Source: Centrapalus pauciflorus
Taxonomy: Eukaryota > Streptophyta > Magnoliopsida > Asterales > Asteraceae
Length of the DNA: 64,000 bases
Direction of reading: 5' to 3'
Assembly (NCBI GenBank): GCA_020465985.1
Contig: JAANYP010007638.1
Location: 58,504 to 122,503, forward strand
The notes under the pieces are model-generated. The model saw only the letters and a list, made by a program, of their open reading frames with translations. It was not told the origin of the DNA and ran no database searches. The translations under genes and the position numbers were made by a program. Below are positions 34,344 to 44,549 of this stretch, piece by piece (within the stretch, counting starts at the first letter, position 1; each line of letters starts with the position of its first letter).

Positions 34344-35300
34344 TACCATAAAAACGAGAATTTTATACTCTTTAAAATGAGACCGGTGTGATATATTTTT
34401 TCCTTAAATAATTTTACGTGTTTATCTTTCGTAAAAAAATTTTACCCAGACCACTATGCAATATAGCATATCCAGATAATTCCATGTCGAAATAACAATT
34501 TATATCGTATATTCAACGTCGAACTAATACTAAATATCATATATTCAACAATGCATATACATTCAATATTAAAAAAGTCAAATTATGGTCAAATTTAGTA
34601 GTCAACATTGGTGGACTACCATTAATTTAACGAGACCGGTCATGATACATTTAGTGTTAATATCGAAAAAACCCTATAAACTTTCTTTAATTTTATGATT
34701 AAGTCCCTAAACTTTTTTTTTCTGATTGTTTAAGTTCCTAGACTATTTTTGTCTTATTCAAAAAACTCACTATCTTTACATGTTTTAGCAATTAAGTCTC
34801 TTAACTTTTTGTTTTATTGATTGTGTTTTACCTACTCATACGGTAGCCGGTCAAAAATATATACTTTTGAATAATACAAAAATATTTTAGGGACTTAAAC
34901 AATCGGGAAAAAAGTTTAGGGACTTAATCGTAAAAACGAGAAAAGTTTATAGGATTTTTTAAATATTAACCAATACATTTATTTTGAAAAAACGTTTATG
35001 TTTTTTTTTTTGTAAAAAAAAATAACCAGACGACCATTCAATATATCATATCGAGATATGTCGAATTACAGTTTATATCACATATTCAACGTTGAACTAA
35101 TACTATATATCATATATGCAACAATGCATATACATTCAATATTGTTATAGTCGAAATAATGGTCAAAGTTATCAGCCGAACTTGATGGGTTACCCTTAAT
35201 TTAATGTAAATTGCATATTTACCATCCTATCCCTAGTAATATATTATAATGCTATGGTTTAAATTGGTTCTATAGTTCTGCAATGATCATTTTAGTTTTA
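34344..35300 (+). repeat. Family E repeat, copy 1 (two tandem units of about 250 bp, with MITE 2 inside)
   Basis: Two related units start GAGACCGGTGTGATATAT (34380) and GAGACCGGTCATGATACA (34632). Each contains ACCCAGACCACT/ACCAGACGACC, GCAATATAGCAT/TCAATATATCAT, GTCGAA-TA and GGTCAAA-TTAGTGGT-like blocks. MITE 2 interrupts the second. A direct copy without MITEs is at 48505-49130. I do not recognise the family; no coding capacity. Confidence 0.75.
34654..34972. mobile_element. Fold-back MITE 2 (Mutator-like, 9-bp TSD)
   Basis: The 319-bp inverted-repeat element has ends GTGTTAATAT and ATATTAACCA and arms sharing CCTATAAACTTT, ATTAAGTCCCTAAACTTTTT and TGTTTAAGT-CCTA. ATACATTTA duplicates on both sides (34645-34653 and 34973-34981). 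The paralogous site near 48810 has the flanks joined (TGATATATTTTTTTT) and no insert, so the boundaries are well supported. Its sequence differs from MITE 1, so it is another family. Confidence 0.85.
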
Positions 35301-35447
35301 AATTTTTAAGGTTTAGAATTATTAAATAATAGTTTTGGTTGAGCCAACTTCATTTAATTGTTTATACATACGTACAAAGAATAAAGTTCCTCAGCGTACC
35401 AACCAAAATCCCGCGCATCCAACCTATCCCTCACATGCAAGGGTATT
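35301..35447. other. Left flank of Athila 1
   Basis: The stretch is AT-rich at first, then GC-richer (CCGCGCATCCAACCTATCCC). The last five bases GTATT (35443-35447) are the left target duplication. Joined to 47582 onward it reads as the edge of the 21-bp minisatellite family. Confidence 0.5.
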
Positions 35448-36552
35448 TGACAGGCTGTCGTTGTGACCCGCAGAAATAGTCCTTAAATCCACTATTTAGC
35501 TTACACAAGTAAGGGTTGAATCCATAGGGAGTGTGGTTGTAATTAGGGTTTGGCAATTAGCCTTATAAGTTTTATTGAAAGCTCCGTAAATTGTGAAATG
35601 TGGATTTGAGTGATTTGTTTAGATTAATGATTTGCTATTGCTTTTGAACTAAAATTAATGGCAGAATAACTAGCGTATTAAATAAACAATCAAGAGACAA
35701 ATAACCATTCACGGGATCACCACGGCATAAGTATTACTTACTCTAATTTCATGCAACAATCACATAGACATAATTAATTGCGCGACTAAATTACTCAAAC
35801 ATGTTTTAATCAATAAATCTCGGCATAGCGTATGAAATATTCATTACTTGTCTTAATCCTTAAGCTAATGGACTCGGCACAAATAATAATACCATGATAA
35901 ACTATCTTGCTTTTACCAATCAAAACATACAATCATAATCATAGCCGAATGCTTATCATTTGCATACAAATAATAGATCTCACTCAATACAAATACATTA
36001 AAGCATGATAAATTAAAGTAGAGTAAACTTAGCTGTAGATCCTCCGCAAACGGCTAATGGGATTAGCCGCTGATTGTATGCTCTTCACAATCGTAGATCT
36101 GAGTCATTGCGTAGCTTACGAATCACCATCTTCGTTCTCGTATCGTAGATCCACTCCGGCAGGGCTTCGACACACTTTCACACACGTCGGGACTACTCTC
36201 CAAGGCTGCCCTCGACCTCTATTTATTGAGAGGTCGAGATTAGGGTTTAACAGGTTATAAAACGCGTTTTAGCGCTGCTCTAGCGCAGGCCTGCGCCCCC
36301 CCTGCGCACGGATGTGGCTAGAGTTTTGCTGGAATGTATCTGGACTGCTGGAATCCTTCTATTGTGGAGTGCGGGGTGGCGCAGGCCTGCGCCACCTTCG
36401 GCTCGGTTTGTTCTGAATTTCTTCGAGATGCTTTCTTTTAATATCTTGGCTCTTAAACACAAACTTGGAGTAGTAGTATGGATTTTACGAAGTATCGGTG
36501 CTTAAAATGATCATAAAACGACTCTGAAACCATATAAATTATAGACTCATCA
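35448..36552 (-). repeat. 3' LTR of Athila 1
   Basis: On the minus strand it starts TGATGAGTCTATAATTTATA after the polypurine tract. Two perfect GCGCAGGCCTGCGC palindromes lie at 36283-36296 and 36379-36392. A TATA-like CAATAAATAG is on the minus strand near 36220. Compared with the other LTR it has an extra stretch near 36050-36100 (GGCTAATGGGATTAGCC). Confidence 0.92.
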
Positions 36553-36566
36553 AATCTCCCAAACTT
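36553..36566 (-). other. Polypurine tract of Athila 1
   Basis: The minus strand reads AAGTTTGGGAGATT directly before the LTR start. This tract primes plus-strand DNA synthesis in reverse transcription. Confidence 0.8.
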
Positions 36567-37436
36567 AACTCTTGGTCGTCCCCGAACAAGCTTTTGAAAT
36601 CAAAACTAACTATGTAACGAGCATGTATTAGCAGTGACTCTAGGAATTTTATGTAAGCTAACCTTCGCACTAATGTATTAAAATTCTTAACATGTAAATT
36701 GAAGAGGTTTTCAGTTAAAATATAGTTCCCTTATAATTTATATAATGTATCTCACTCTTGGAAATAACCTTTTAGCTCAAGGTTACAATACTTAAAACAT
36801 GTGGGTCTTTCGACCATCTTTTCCTCTTTGCATGTTTACGACAAATTTTTCTTTCTTTTTAACACCATGCTTCGATCTATTTTCTTTTCAAACTAGATTA
36901 GCTAGATGGTCCATGTAACGAGATTTCGGTCAACCACTCCCAAACCAAATGGTTTTAGGGGATTAGGCATGAATGGACCCCTACGGACTTAGTTTTCCGA
37001 ACCATCTAGACTACAATTAACTCACTTTTGAGTCTAGAACATGATAAGTTTTCCCCCTTATTGCATGGGTTTCCAAAATCTTTTGACACATTACTTATAT
37101 TTAAGCCCAAATAAATTTTAACGTACTTGAATTAATTTTACATGGCTAAAGTTTTAATTATTACTACGACTCTTTTCTTAATTATAAAATATCCTGTCAA
37201 CACTAGCCAATTCCCTCGTACATGTGTTTTCTATTTATCATCATATTCCTCGGCCTGATTGGCAAACAAGACTCGATTGGGGAAGACATGACAGACTATA
37301 TAAATATTATAAACTCTAAATAGGACTCGGCTAAAACTCAAAATAAATGAAAATTAAGATAAAAAAATTAAATGCATAACAAACTAAAATAAAATAAAAG
37401 ACAGAAAAGTAAAGAATAAGGAATGATAGTACCTGA
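36567..37436 (-). other. 3' non-coding region of Athila 1 downstream of gene 2
   Basis: No gene. It is conserved with 62068-62969 of Athila 2 (shared blocks include GTTGACCGAAATCTCGTTAC and AAACATGCAAAGAGG), so it belongs to the element and is not random flank. Confidence 0.7.
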
Positions 37437-39062
37437 TCATTCGAATGGAGGAGGTGGCGGAGGAGGACCGAAGACGCTGTTGAAGAAGTCGGTATACGGG
37501 TTTTGGCCGGTGGTGAACTGTGCAGTCGGCGGAACCAAGTGAAGAGGCATCGGGTCTTGGAGGTCCTGGCTGCCATGTGCCGGATAGCGCTGATAAGTAT
37601 CTACGGCAGGGTTGTAGGCCTGGTAATCGGGCATCGTGTAATCCTCATAGGACTGATATGGCATACCGGCTACGGAGTCCTCGTGATGTCGGACTCCCTT
37701 CCAATATGCCCAGTCATGGTGCTGGTAATAGGCATTTTGGTATGCCAGGGCTCTCTGCCCGTCCTGCAGCTGATCTACCCGACCCGCCAAGTGATCGACC
37801 CTATCATAAATATGGATCATACGCCCATTCATCTCATTTAATCTCTGGGTCACATCCTCTCAGTACTCACCCTGGCCCACTACTATGTCCTCTATTCGCA
37901 TCATCATGCGGTCAAAATCAAAACTGTCATTACCTCGACTGCGCGTGGTAGACGCCCACAGATTCGACTCTTCGTGCCGAACTCCCGCCTCATTGGCGGC
38001 CTTCACCTCTCTCTCTTCCCTTTCGTCCTCAGTGTAGTCCTTGATATACAACTCATTTGTTTCTTTGTCGAATATCTCGAAACCTTCATCAACTTCCCTA
38101 AAAATCAAGGCAGGGAACATGGCGGTCGTAATGAACGTCGCCGAAATGGGGGATAGAAGGGAATCGGGTGAAAGTGAACTCGTCCTCTCGAGGAATTTGG
38201 AGATCAACCAAGCATGGGGGATGATCGTCCTCTCTCTCGTATCATACATAGCCCATAAATCATTCATAATTGTACACGAAAAGGACATTCTAGGCTTACC
38301 CTTAAAAAGGGCGTGAAGGACTGTGATATCCCTATGCCTGACCTTAGTCAGGTCACTATCACGAGGCAACATGTTGTTCACATTAATCTTGTGAAGCACC
38401 TTACACCTCGGAGACAAAGCCTTGCGGCTATAGGAAGTGGCGGACTCGGATTCCAAAATGGATGGAATAAAAACACTACTCATCTGCTCCGTCCACTCCC
38501 CTGACCAAGTCATGTCAGTAAAGACCAAGTGGGCCTCATTACAATACTCGTATCCCTGCTGGTTAGACCCCTCGTAGCCTACCCCCGTATCTAAATGGAA
38601 TAAAAACTCTACTCACCTGCTCTGTCCACTCCCCTGAGCAAGTCATGTCAGTAAAGGCCAACTGGGTCTCATTCCAATACTCGTATCCTTGCTGGTTAGA
38701 CCCCGCTTATCCATCACCATGTCCCTACCAAGGACGGTACCTATCAGCCTAAAGTCGTTCGGTGGATGACCTGTCTCCCTCCGTAGGGTAGACATCCACT
38801 CAACCACATCGGCCTGATAAATATCGTGGCCGCCCAACTCAAGCACACTTTCCCACCCCAAATAGTCAAAAAGGTATGAGATTCCATAGTCCTCAAAATC
38901 ACTCCTCTTAACCCTCTATTCAGATAACACCTTATTGAAATATTTTTTATACAAAAATAGATGTGTTCTAATGTGTTCGGGGTGTTGTGACAATAAGAGG
39001 TTCGGAGACCAATCTATCGACACGTTAACATTTTGAGTTCTTTGTCTCGTTCTTCTCGAAAT
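37437..39062 (-). pseudogene. Athila 1 second 3' gene (gene 2), degenerate
   Basis: The protein resembles the ATHILA ORF-1 type family of unknown role (from memory). The frame begins just after a 5'UTR intron at 39063, where the start codon has become ATT, and continues RRTRQRTQNVNVSIDWSPNL. A TAG near 38918 and a tandem duplication of about 130 bp (38484-38703) break it. Preserved parts are LGWESVLELGGHDIYQADVV, FTDMTWSGEWTEQMSSVFIP, SRKALSPRCKVLHKI, RHRDITVLHALF and a coiled-coil-like stretch (MNGRMIHIYDRVDHLAGRVD), ending FNSVFGPPPPPPPFE. A TGA at 37859-37861 splits the last part. The position after integrase is where env-like genes of Athila lie, but I see no clear membrane segment. Confidence 0.8.
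38484..38703 (-). repeat. Tandem duplication of about 131 bp inside Athila 1 gene 2
   Basis: The block containing CCACTCCCCTGA-CAAGTCATGTC and ACTCGTATCC-TGCTGGTTAGACC occurs twice, at about 38490-38572 and 38620-38703, and is single in Athila 2. The duplication repeats the TWSGEW region and disrupts the frame. Confidence 0.85.
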
Positions 39063-39587
39063 CTACAATTTGTACTAACCAACCACAATATGCATGAGAT
39101 AAATCAAGTAATGTAACCTACAATTGTATTTTGCACAATTACGCTCACTTTAAAGATGCATCTATATATATATACTCTTTTACGCTCTAATTTTGCATCC
39201 TATATATATAGTCTATAAATTGCCATTATTTTAAGCACTAAACACATACCATATTTCAATAAAAACCATTTAGCACATAAAATTAATTTTTTAACTAATT
39301 ACCCAAGTTTTATAATTTAAACAATATATACACATTTAGACAACCAACTTTATAGTTTCAAATTAATTCTTAGAAATTAACCATGGCAAATTAACAAACT
39401 TAACAAATAAACATATATATCATAAAACATATATCAAGGTTATCATCAAATTCATGCAATTTCACATACTTTGACTCTAAAAAGTCAAAATCACCATGAA
39501 AACTCCATGGATGACCATGAAGCTCAAGCTTTCATTTCTGCTCAAAAAGTATGAAATAAGTTGCAATTACTTAATAAAAACACTAAC
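39063..39587 (-). other. 5'UTR intron of Athila 1 gene 2
   Basis: On the minus strand the donor CACCAAG|GTTAGTG is at 39587 and the acceptor AATTGTAG ends directly before the (mutated) start codon. The Athila 2 copy has the same borders (59897-60505), which supports the assignment. Confidence 0.65.
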
Positions 39588-39844
39588 CTTGGTGATTGGA
39601 AGCTTAACTTGGTACAAATCTAGCTTTTTTGTTCACCACTTTCTCAATCCAAAAATCTTAAAAATGGATGAATCTACCCACAAAGAGGTGATTTCTAGCC
39701 TAGATCTTTGATATTTATGAAAATGTGGGTGTTTTGGAGCTTAAATTTGCAAATTTTAGGCACAAAAGTAGGGTTTTTGGGAGGTAGCCGCACACCAAAG
39801 CGTAGAACAAGTTTCTAGGGTTTGTAGAAATGAAAAGTGCAGCT

Positions 39845-39915
39845 CAAAATGGGGTTTTATCACGACGAGATGCAGGGCCAGCGCAGGCCTGCCCCCCCCC
39901 CCCCCCCCCCCCCCC
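39845..39915 (-). promoter_or_regulatory. Palindrome and promoter-like head of Athila 1 gene 2, with C24 run
   Basis: A 12-of-14 copy of GCGCAGGCCTGCGC is at 39881-39894. A TATA-like GATAAAACCCC follows on the minus strand at about 39851-39861, then an AACCCTAG leader near 39815. A run of 24 C (39892-39915) replaces the palindrome's neighbouring bases; Athila 2 has no such run. Confidence 0.5.
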
Positions 39916-40057
39916 TGCCCAACACTGCTGAAAATTCAAATTTTTATTGTTTTGGTACGCGGGGCTGTAAATCTCTCTAATTTTTGATATAGAATGTAGT
40001 CTAAAATTTTTTTGTGAGGGCTAACTTAATTAACTAATCTTTTCGTTATAACCTACC

Positions 40058-40092
40058 CTCCCCAACTTAGACTTTTGTGACGTCCTCGTCAC
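40058..40092 (-). other. Internal polypurine-tract-like copy and GTGACG hairpin between genes 1 and 2
   Basis: The minus strand reads GTGACGAGGACGTCAC (40077-40092), an inverted repeat with TGACG cores, then AAGTTGGGGAG (40058-40068). The element's true polypurine tract has the same 11-mer (AAGTTTGGGAG in this copy, AAGTTGGGGAG in Athila 2), preceded in Athila 2 by a similar GGACGATCA. Confidence 0.6.
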
Positions 40093-40361
40093 ATCAAAAT
40101 TATTTTATCGGTTAAGAACATAGAGAGATAGATCGGTACATATTCCTTATTCATAATAATTTAAAATTAAACAAGCAATTGATAAACAAACAAAATTCAT
40201 CTTTTATAATATTTAACTTAAAATAAAAATATCACACTTTAAAATTAAAAATAAAGTACCATTACAATCCAAATAAAATAAATAACCAAACCAACAAACC
40301 AACCACATTAGAAATTAATCAAACCAATAAATGTTTATCACGCATACTTAAACCATCATAC

Positions 40362-41651
40362 TTAAATAATAATAAAATCAACATTCAGCCGGAGGTGCGA
40401 CAATCTCTTCCAGTTTGCCGACAGTGATCTTAAGATTGGTGAGCCAGTCCGAGTGCGTTTGAAATAGTTGATCATCTTCTTTTGATTTTCCCGAAGCATC
40501 TGCATTTCCTTAAGAAACACATTATTCATGTTAACTAAGTCTCCCACTATCTCCTTCAGCTTGTGCACTTGATCACAAACGACATGAACGGTCTCGACCC
40601 TCTTCCATGGCCTTTGATCTTCTTCATCAACTTCCATTCTGGCTTTTCCTTTATTATTTTGTCCTTCAGGTACAGGTTCAGGGGCTTTGAAAGGGATTTG
40701 AGTCACTTTAGTAGATTTTGGACAACGGATTTGGAAACCTATCTCAGTATGCTCAAAAACTAGCCCTACCATAGTAATCCTTGTAAACCAAATGGTATGC
40801 GGGTTAAGGATCCTTATGGGCAACTCCTCAGACACAACCTTTTCTATCACAACAGTTCAGTCAACATTCTACAATGAGGGTAATTTATCCCTTGACCTAA
40901 GACATGGCATTCCCATGAATTTTGCATAATAATGTATCCTAGAGAAACGGTTGGGTATCCAGTCATTAATGCGTGAACTAAGAGAATTTCTTGTGGTCTC
41001 ACGTATGTGGTGTCTTAGTGACGTGGAAGTATGTTAAAGATAACAAGCTTCCATATAACTTTGGCTAACGGGCATAAATCACCTCTATCGAAGGCGGTGT
41101 ATGTCCGGACAGTTCTAATAGGAATTCCAAAAATAGTCGCTATCATGTGATCCCATTGATTAGTCCATTTGTTAACCTTACGCATTCTATCCCCCTGGGT
41201 ATTAGTCAATGTCAAGAACTTCTTAGAACGAGGTGTTTCAGTGTCAATTAAAAACCCATCATACAATTTTTCTCTGGAAATTAACACCTCTTTGTTCCCC
41301 ACCATCCCCACTAGTTCGAAATCATGATCCTCACCTCTCAATCCTACGCATCGTGGCGAACCACTGTTGGATTAAACTAGTATGGATATATGGTTATTCC
41401 CACATGACAGTCTTAGCCCATCCCAGACGCTCAAATGACTCAATGATCTCAAAATCATCACTGTCAGACTCTTTCAGGGTACACTCTATGAGAAACCTAG
41501 GGGGTTTGCCATTATTGGTATTCAGGGGAATTTCAGGGAACTCCGCATTGAGGGGTTTCTCAAAGCGGACGTTCCTAGGGTCGTGGGTTCTCATCCTAGG
41601 TTTTTGGGAATTTCTGGGACGGTTACCCTTTGCGTGGAATTGGGTTGACAT
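40362..41651 (-). pseudogene. Athila 1 first 3' gene (gene 1), degenerate
   Basis: The start ATG at 41651 (MSTQFHAKGNRPRNSQKPRM) lies right after an intron acceptor and agrees with Athila 2. Conserved parts are LKESDSDDFEIIESFERLGW, HDFELVGMVGNKEVLISREK, VNKWTNQWDHMIATIFGIPI, FDRGDLCPLAKVIWKLVIFN and NILPRH. The C-terminus is coiled-coil-like (VHKLKEIVGDLVNMNNVFLK). The order of conserved blocks parallels gene 2, including L-P-KV--K----NILP, so the two genes are paralogs. Stops and frameshifts near 41394, 41015 and 40853 break it. Function unknown. Confidence 0.8.
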
Positions 41652-42063
41652 CTAAAAATAAATGCAAAGACATAGGATTATAAATATGAGGTTTTTACGT
41701 AAATGATGAATGAAAATTTAAACACCCTTTTTCAACAACAATTAAACTAATCCTAAGTCTCACCAACAATGTGAGCCCAATCTAACCCTATCAAATGTAT
41801 GAACTATAAAAAATAATTTATCAATAAAAATATAACCTTTTATGATAAACAGTTTCAGAATATATTAAATACGGAAAAAACCATAATTTTTACAAAAGTT
41901 TTGCAAAAATAATTTATATTAATTAAATGTATATTAGAAAATTATTAATAACCCTTTTTTTTCAATAAAAACCATGTAACTCCTAAAACTTCAACCCATG
42001 CATGCATGATAAATCTATACAAATCTAGCGTAGAATGAAGCTAAAGGAGTAGGAGGAGTATAC
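41652..42063 (-). other. 5'UTR intron of Athila 1 gene 1
   Basis: Minus strand donor GCAAG|GTATACTCC at 42063, acceptor CATTTATTTTTAG ending one base before ATG 41651. Length 412 against 408 in Athila 2, with the same junctions. Confidence 0.7.
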
Positions 42064-42210
42064 CTTGCGATTCTTAGTGAAGAACTAACGTCGGATTGAA
42101 GAATTGATGTGAAAAAGACGAATTTTTGAAGGTTTTTAGGCTTAGAAATCGCCAATCGCCGTTTCTGGAACTGGAATTAGGGTTTTGGGGTTATGGGGAC
42201 GATCAGTACT

Positions 42211-42363
42211 GTTTTTATAAATTTTTTTGCGCATTGGGCCGCAAGGAAAGCGCAGGCTTGTGCCCCCTACGTCCGGGCCTCTGGATTCGTGATCTAGGCC
42301 GTACACTGGTCTTGAAACCCTAATTCTTTAATTTTTAATTTTTACGGGTATTCTCCCCAACTT
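42211..42363 (-). promoter_or_regulatory. LTR-like head of Athila 1 gene 1: polypurine copy, palindrome, TATA
   Basis: Minus strand order is AAGTTGGGGAG (42353-42363), a 12-of-14 copy of the palindrome (42250-42263), then a TATA-like TTTATAAAAAC (about 42211-42222). The same order and spacing recur in Athila 2 at 57138-57295. A promoter role is inferred. Confidence 0.55.
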
Positions 42364-42686
42364 ACGCTCGTATTATCGGGTTAAAATAATTCTGTTACGT
42401 GCTTAAAATTTTTATTTCTGATGCAGGGTCCTATTATTTAATTTAAAACCTAATTTCTAAACACAACTAAGTTCAGACGGATAATACTGCCCAACTTAAT
42501 TGGGTACACACAAGTAACACAAATAAGCAAATAAAAACACTTAAAACAGTTAAATTTAAATAATGAAAATACTTTGGGTTGCCTCCCAGAAAGCACTAAG
42601 TTTTACGTCTTCAGCCGGACGTACTGCTCCTAAACTAATTAATTAACCTTAGGATCTTGTAGTCTGATAATTTTAGATACTAAATA

Positions 42687-44480
42687 TCATTGGTGGCCCA
42701 TTGAAAATGCCTCACCACCTTTTAGGTCTCGGATTTCTACCGCACCATATGGGTAGGTATTAGTTACAACGTATGGACCTGTCCATTTACTTTTTGATTT
42801 ACCAGGAAATAGTCTAAGTCTTGCGTTAAATAACCAGACTTTATTTCCTTTGGTAAATATTTTATTTTTAAGCATTCTGTCGTGGAAAACTTTAGTTTTC
42901 TATTTATAGATTATTGCGCTTTCGTAAGCTTCTCTACGAATTTCTTCCAGCTTATTTAATTAGAATTTCCTATTAACACCGGCATCATGTAAGTTAAAAT
43001 TATTGTTTTTGATTGCCCATAGAGCTCGGTGTTCTAATTCCACTGGAAGGTGGCAAAGCTTACGATAAACAAGTCGATATGGGGACATACCGATTGGTGT
43101 TTTAAATGCGGTTCTGTATGCCCACAGAGCATCCTCCAATTTTTGCGACCAATCTTTGCGATCAGGTCTGACAGTTTTTTCAAGGATTCTCTTTATCTCT
43201 CTATTAGAGATCTCGACTTGTCCGCTTGTTTGCGGTTGATAAGGCGTTTCTATTCTGTGGTTAACTCCGTACTGTTTAAGGTGTTTAACAAAATGTTGAT
43301 TATTAAAATGTGACCCTCCGTCACTGATGATAGCCCTTGGAATATCGTGTCGTGCAAAGATATGTCTTTTAACAAATTTACACAAAACCTGGTTATCATT
43401 AGTGCGTGTAGCTTCTGCTTCCACCCTTTCGGAAACATAATCTACTGCAACTAAGATGTATTCATATCCAAATGATTTAGGGAAAGGTCCCATAAAATCA
43501 ATGCCCCATACATCAAATATTTCGACGATTAACATCGGGGTCATAGGCATTTCATCCATTTTTGCGATGCCACCAGTTTGCTGTCATCTTGTGCATCCTT
43601 TAACAAACTCATAGGCATCCTTAAATATCGTGGGCCAGAAAAACCCACACTGCAATATCCGGTGGCCAGTTTTCTTTGCGCTAAAATGGCCACCGCATGC
43701 ATATGCATGGCAGTGTTTAAGAATATTCTCGTGTTCTGAATTAGGGGCACATCGTCTTATAATTTGATCTGCTCCTATTTTAAATAGATCAGTCTCATCC
43801 CACATGTATTGCCTTGTTTGAGCATAGAAATATTTTCTCTGTTGCGAATTCCAGTGCTTTGGCAATCTTCCTGTTATGAAATAGTTAACTAGATTCGCAA
43901 ACCAGGAAATTTTAGATACAGATAATAATTGTTCATCAGGGAAGGAGTCCCTGATTTGATCATTTGAGTTTGTTGGGATTAAGTGAAGCCATGATAAATG
44001 ATCGGTAACAACATTTTCTGTGCCTATTTTATCTTTAATTTCTAGGTTAAATTCTTGCAATAGAAGGATCCACCAAATCAATCGAGGCTTGGCATCCTTC
44101 TTTGCCAATAAATGTCTTAAAGCACTGTGGTCTGAGTACACACTTACTTTTGCCCCCCCCCACCCCCCCCCCCCCCCCAAATATAGGATCTGAATTTATC
44201 TATGGCAAACACTACGACTAGTAACTCTTTCTCCTTAGTTGTGTAATTGATATGTGCCTCATTAAAGGTTTTATTTGCGTAGTAAATTACCACTGGATTT
44301 TTCTCAAATCTTTGTCCTAAAATAGCACCAACTGCATGATCGCTAGCATCGGACATGATCTCAAAAGGTTGAGACCAATATCGAGATTGCAGAATTAGCG
44401 CTTCAGTTATTTTTGAATTAAGCCTCCCAAATGCTTTCATACAAGCATCATCAAAATTAAACTCGACATCTTTTGATAGA
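42687..44480 (-). pseudogene. RNase H and integrase of Athila 1
   Basis: Minus strand: the RNase H start (FNFDDACMKAF then QPFEIMSDASDHAVGAILGQ) is interrupted by a G-rich homopolymer at 44153-44178, then KVSVYSDHSALRHLLAKKDA and VVTDHLS. The integrase zinc-binding part (HCHAYACGGHFSAKKTGH) leads to the core: in the piece 42960-43559, Asp21 (GIDFMGPFPKSF), Asp80 (IISDGGSHF) and Glu116 (SGQVEISN) keep D-35-E spacing. The C-terminal piece (42687-42875) shows VWLFNARLRLFPGKSKSKWT. Small frameshifts occur near 43580 and 42958. Protease and RT are absent upstream. Confidence 0.9.
44153..44178. repeat. C-rich homopolymer (C9-A-C16) in RNase H
   Basis: The matching place in Athila 2 (about 55335) has only five G in the coding sense. 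The run throws RNase H out of frame and encodes polyglycine in the broken pieces. Either a real expansion or an assembly/base-calling fault. Confidence 0.85.
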
Positions 44481-44549
44481 AGATTGCATAAGGGCCTTTA
44501 GATCTCACTAAAATCTTTAATGAAAACTGCCGATAAAAACCAGCGTGGC

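Noticed and set aside
37520..37951. 143-codon frame antisense to gene 2, also present in Athila 2 (61553-61984)
   Set aside because: Both copies keep it open, but the sense frame has the conserved coiled-coil and Tyr-rich protein; the GC-rich codons of the sense gene explain the antisense frame.
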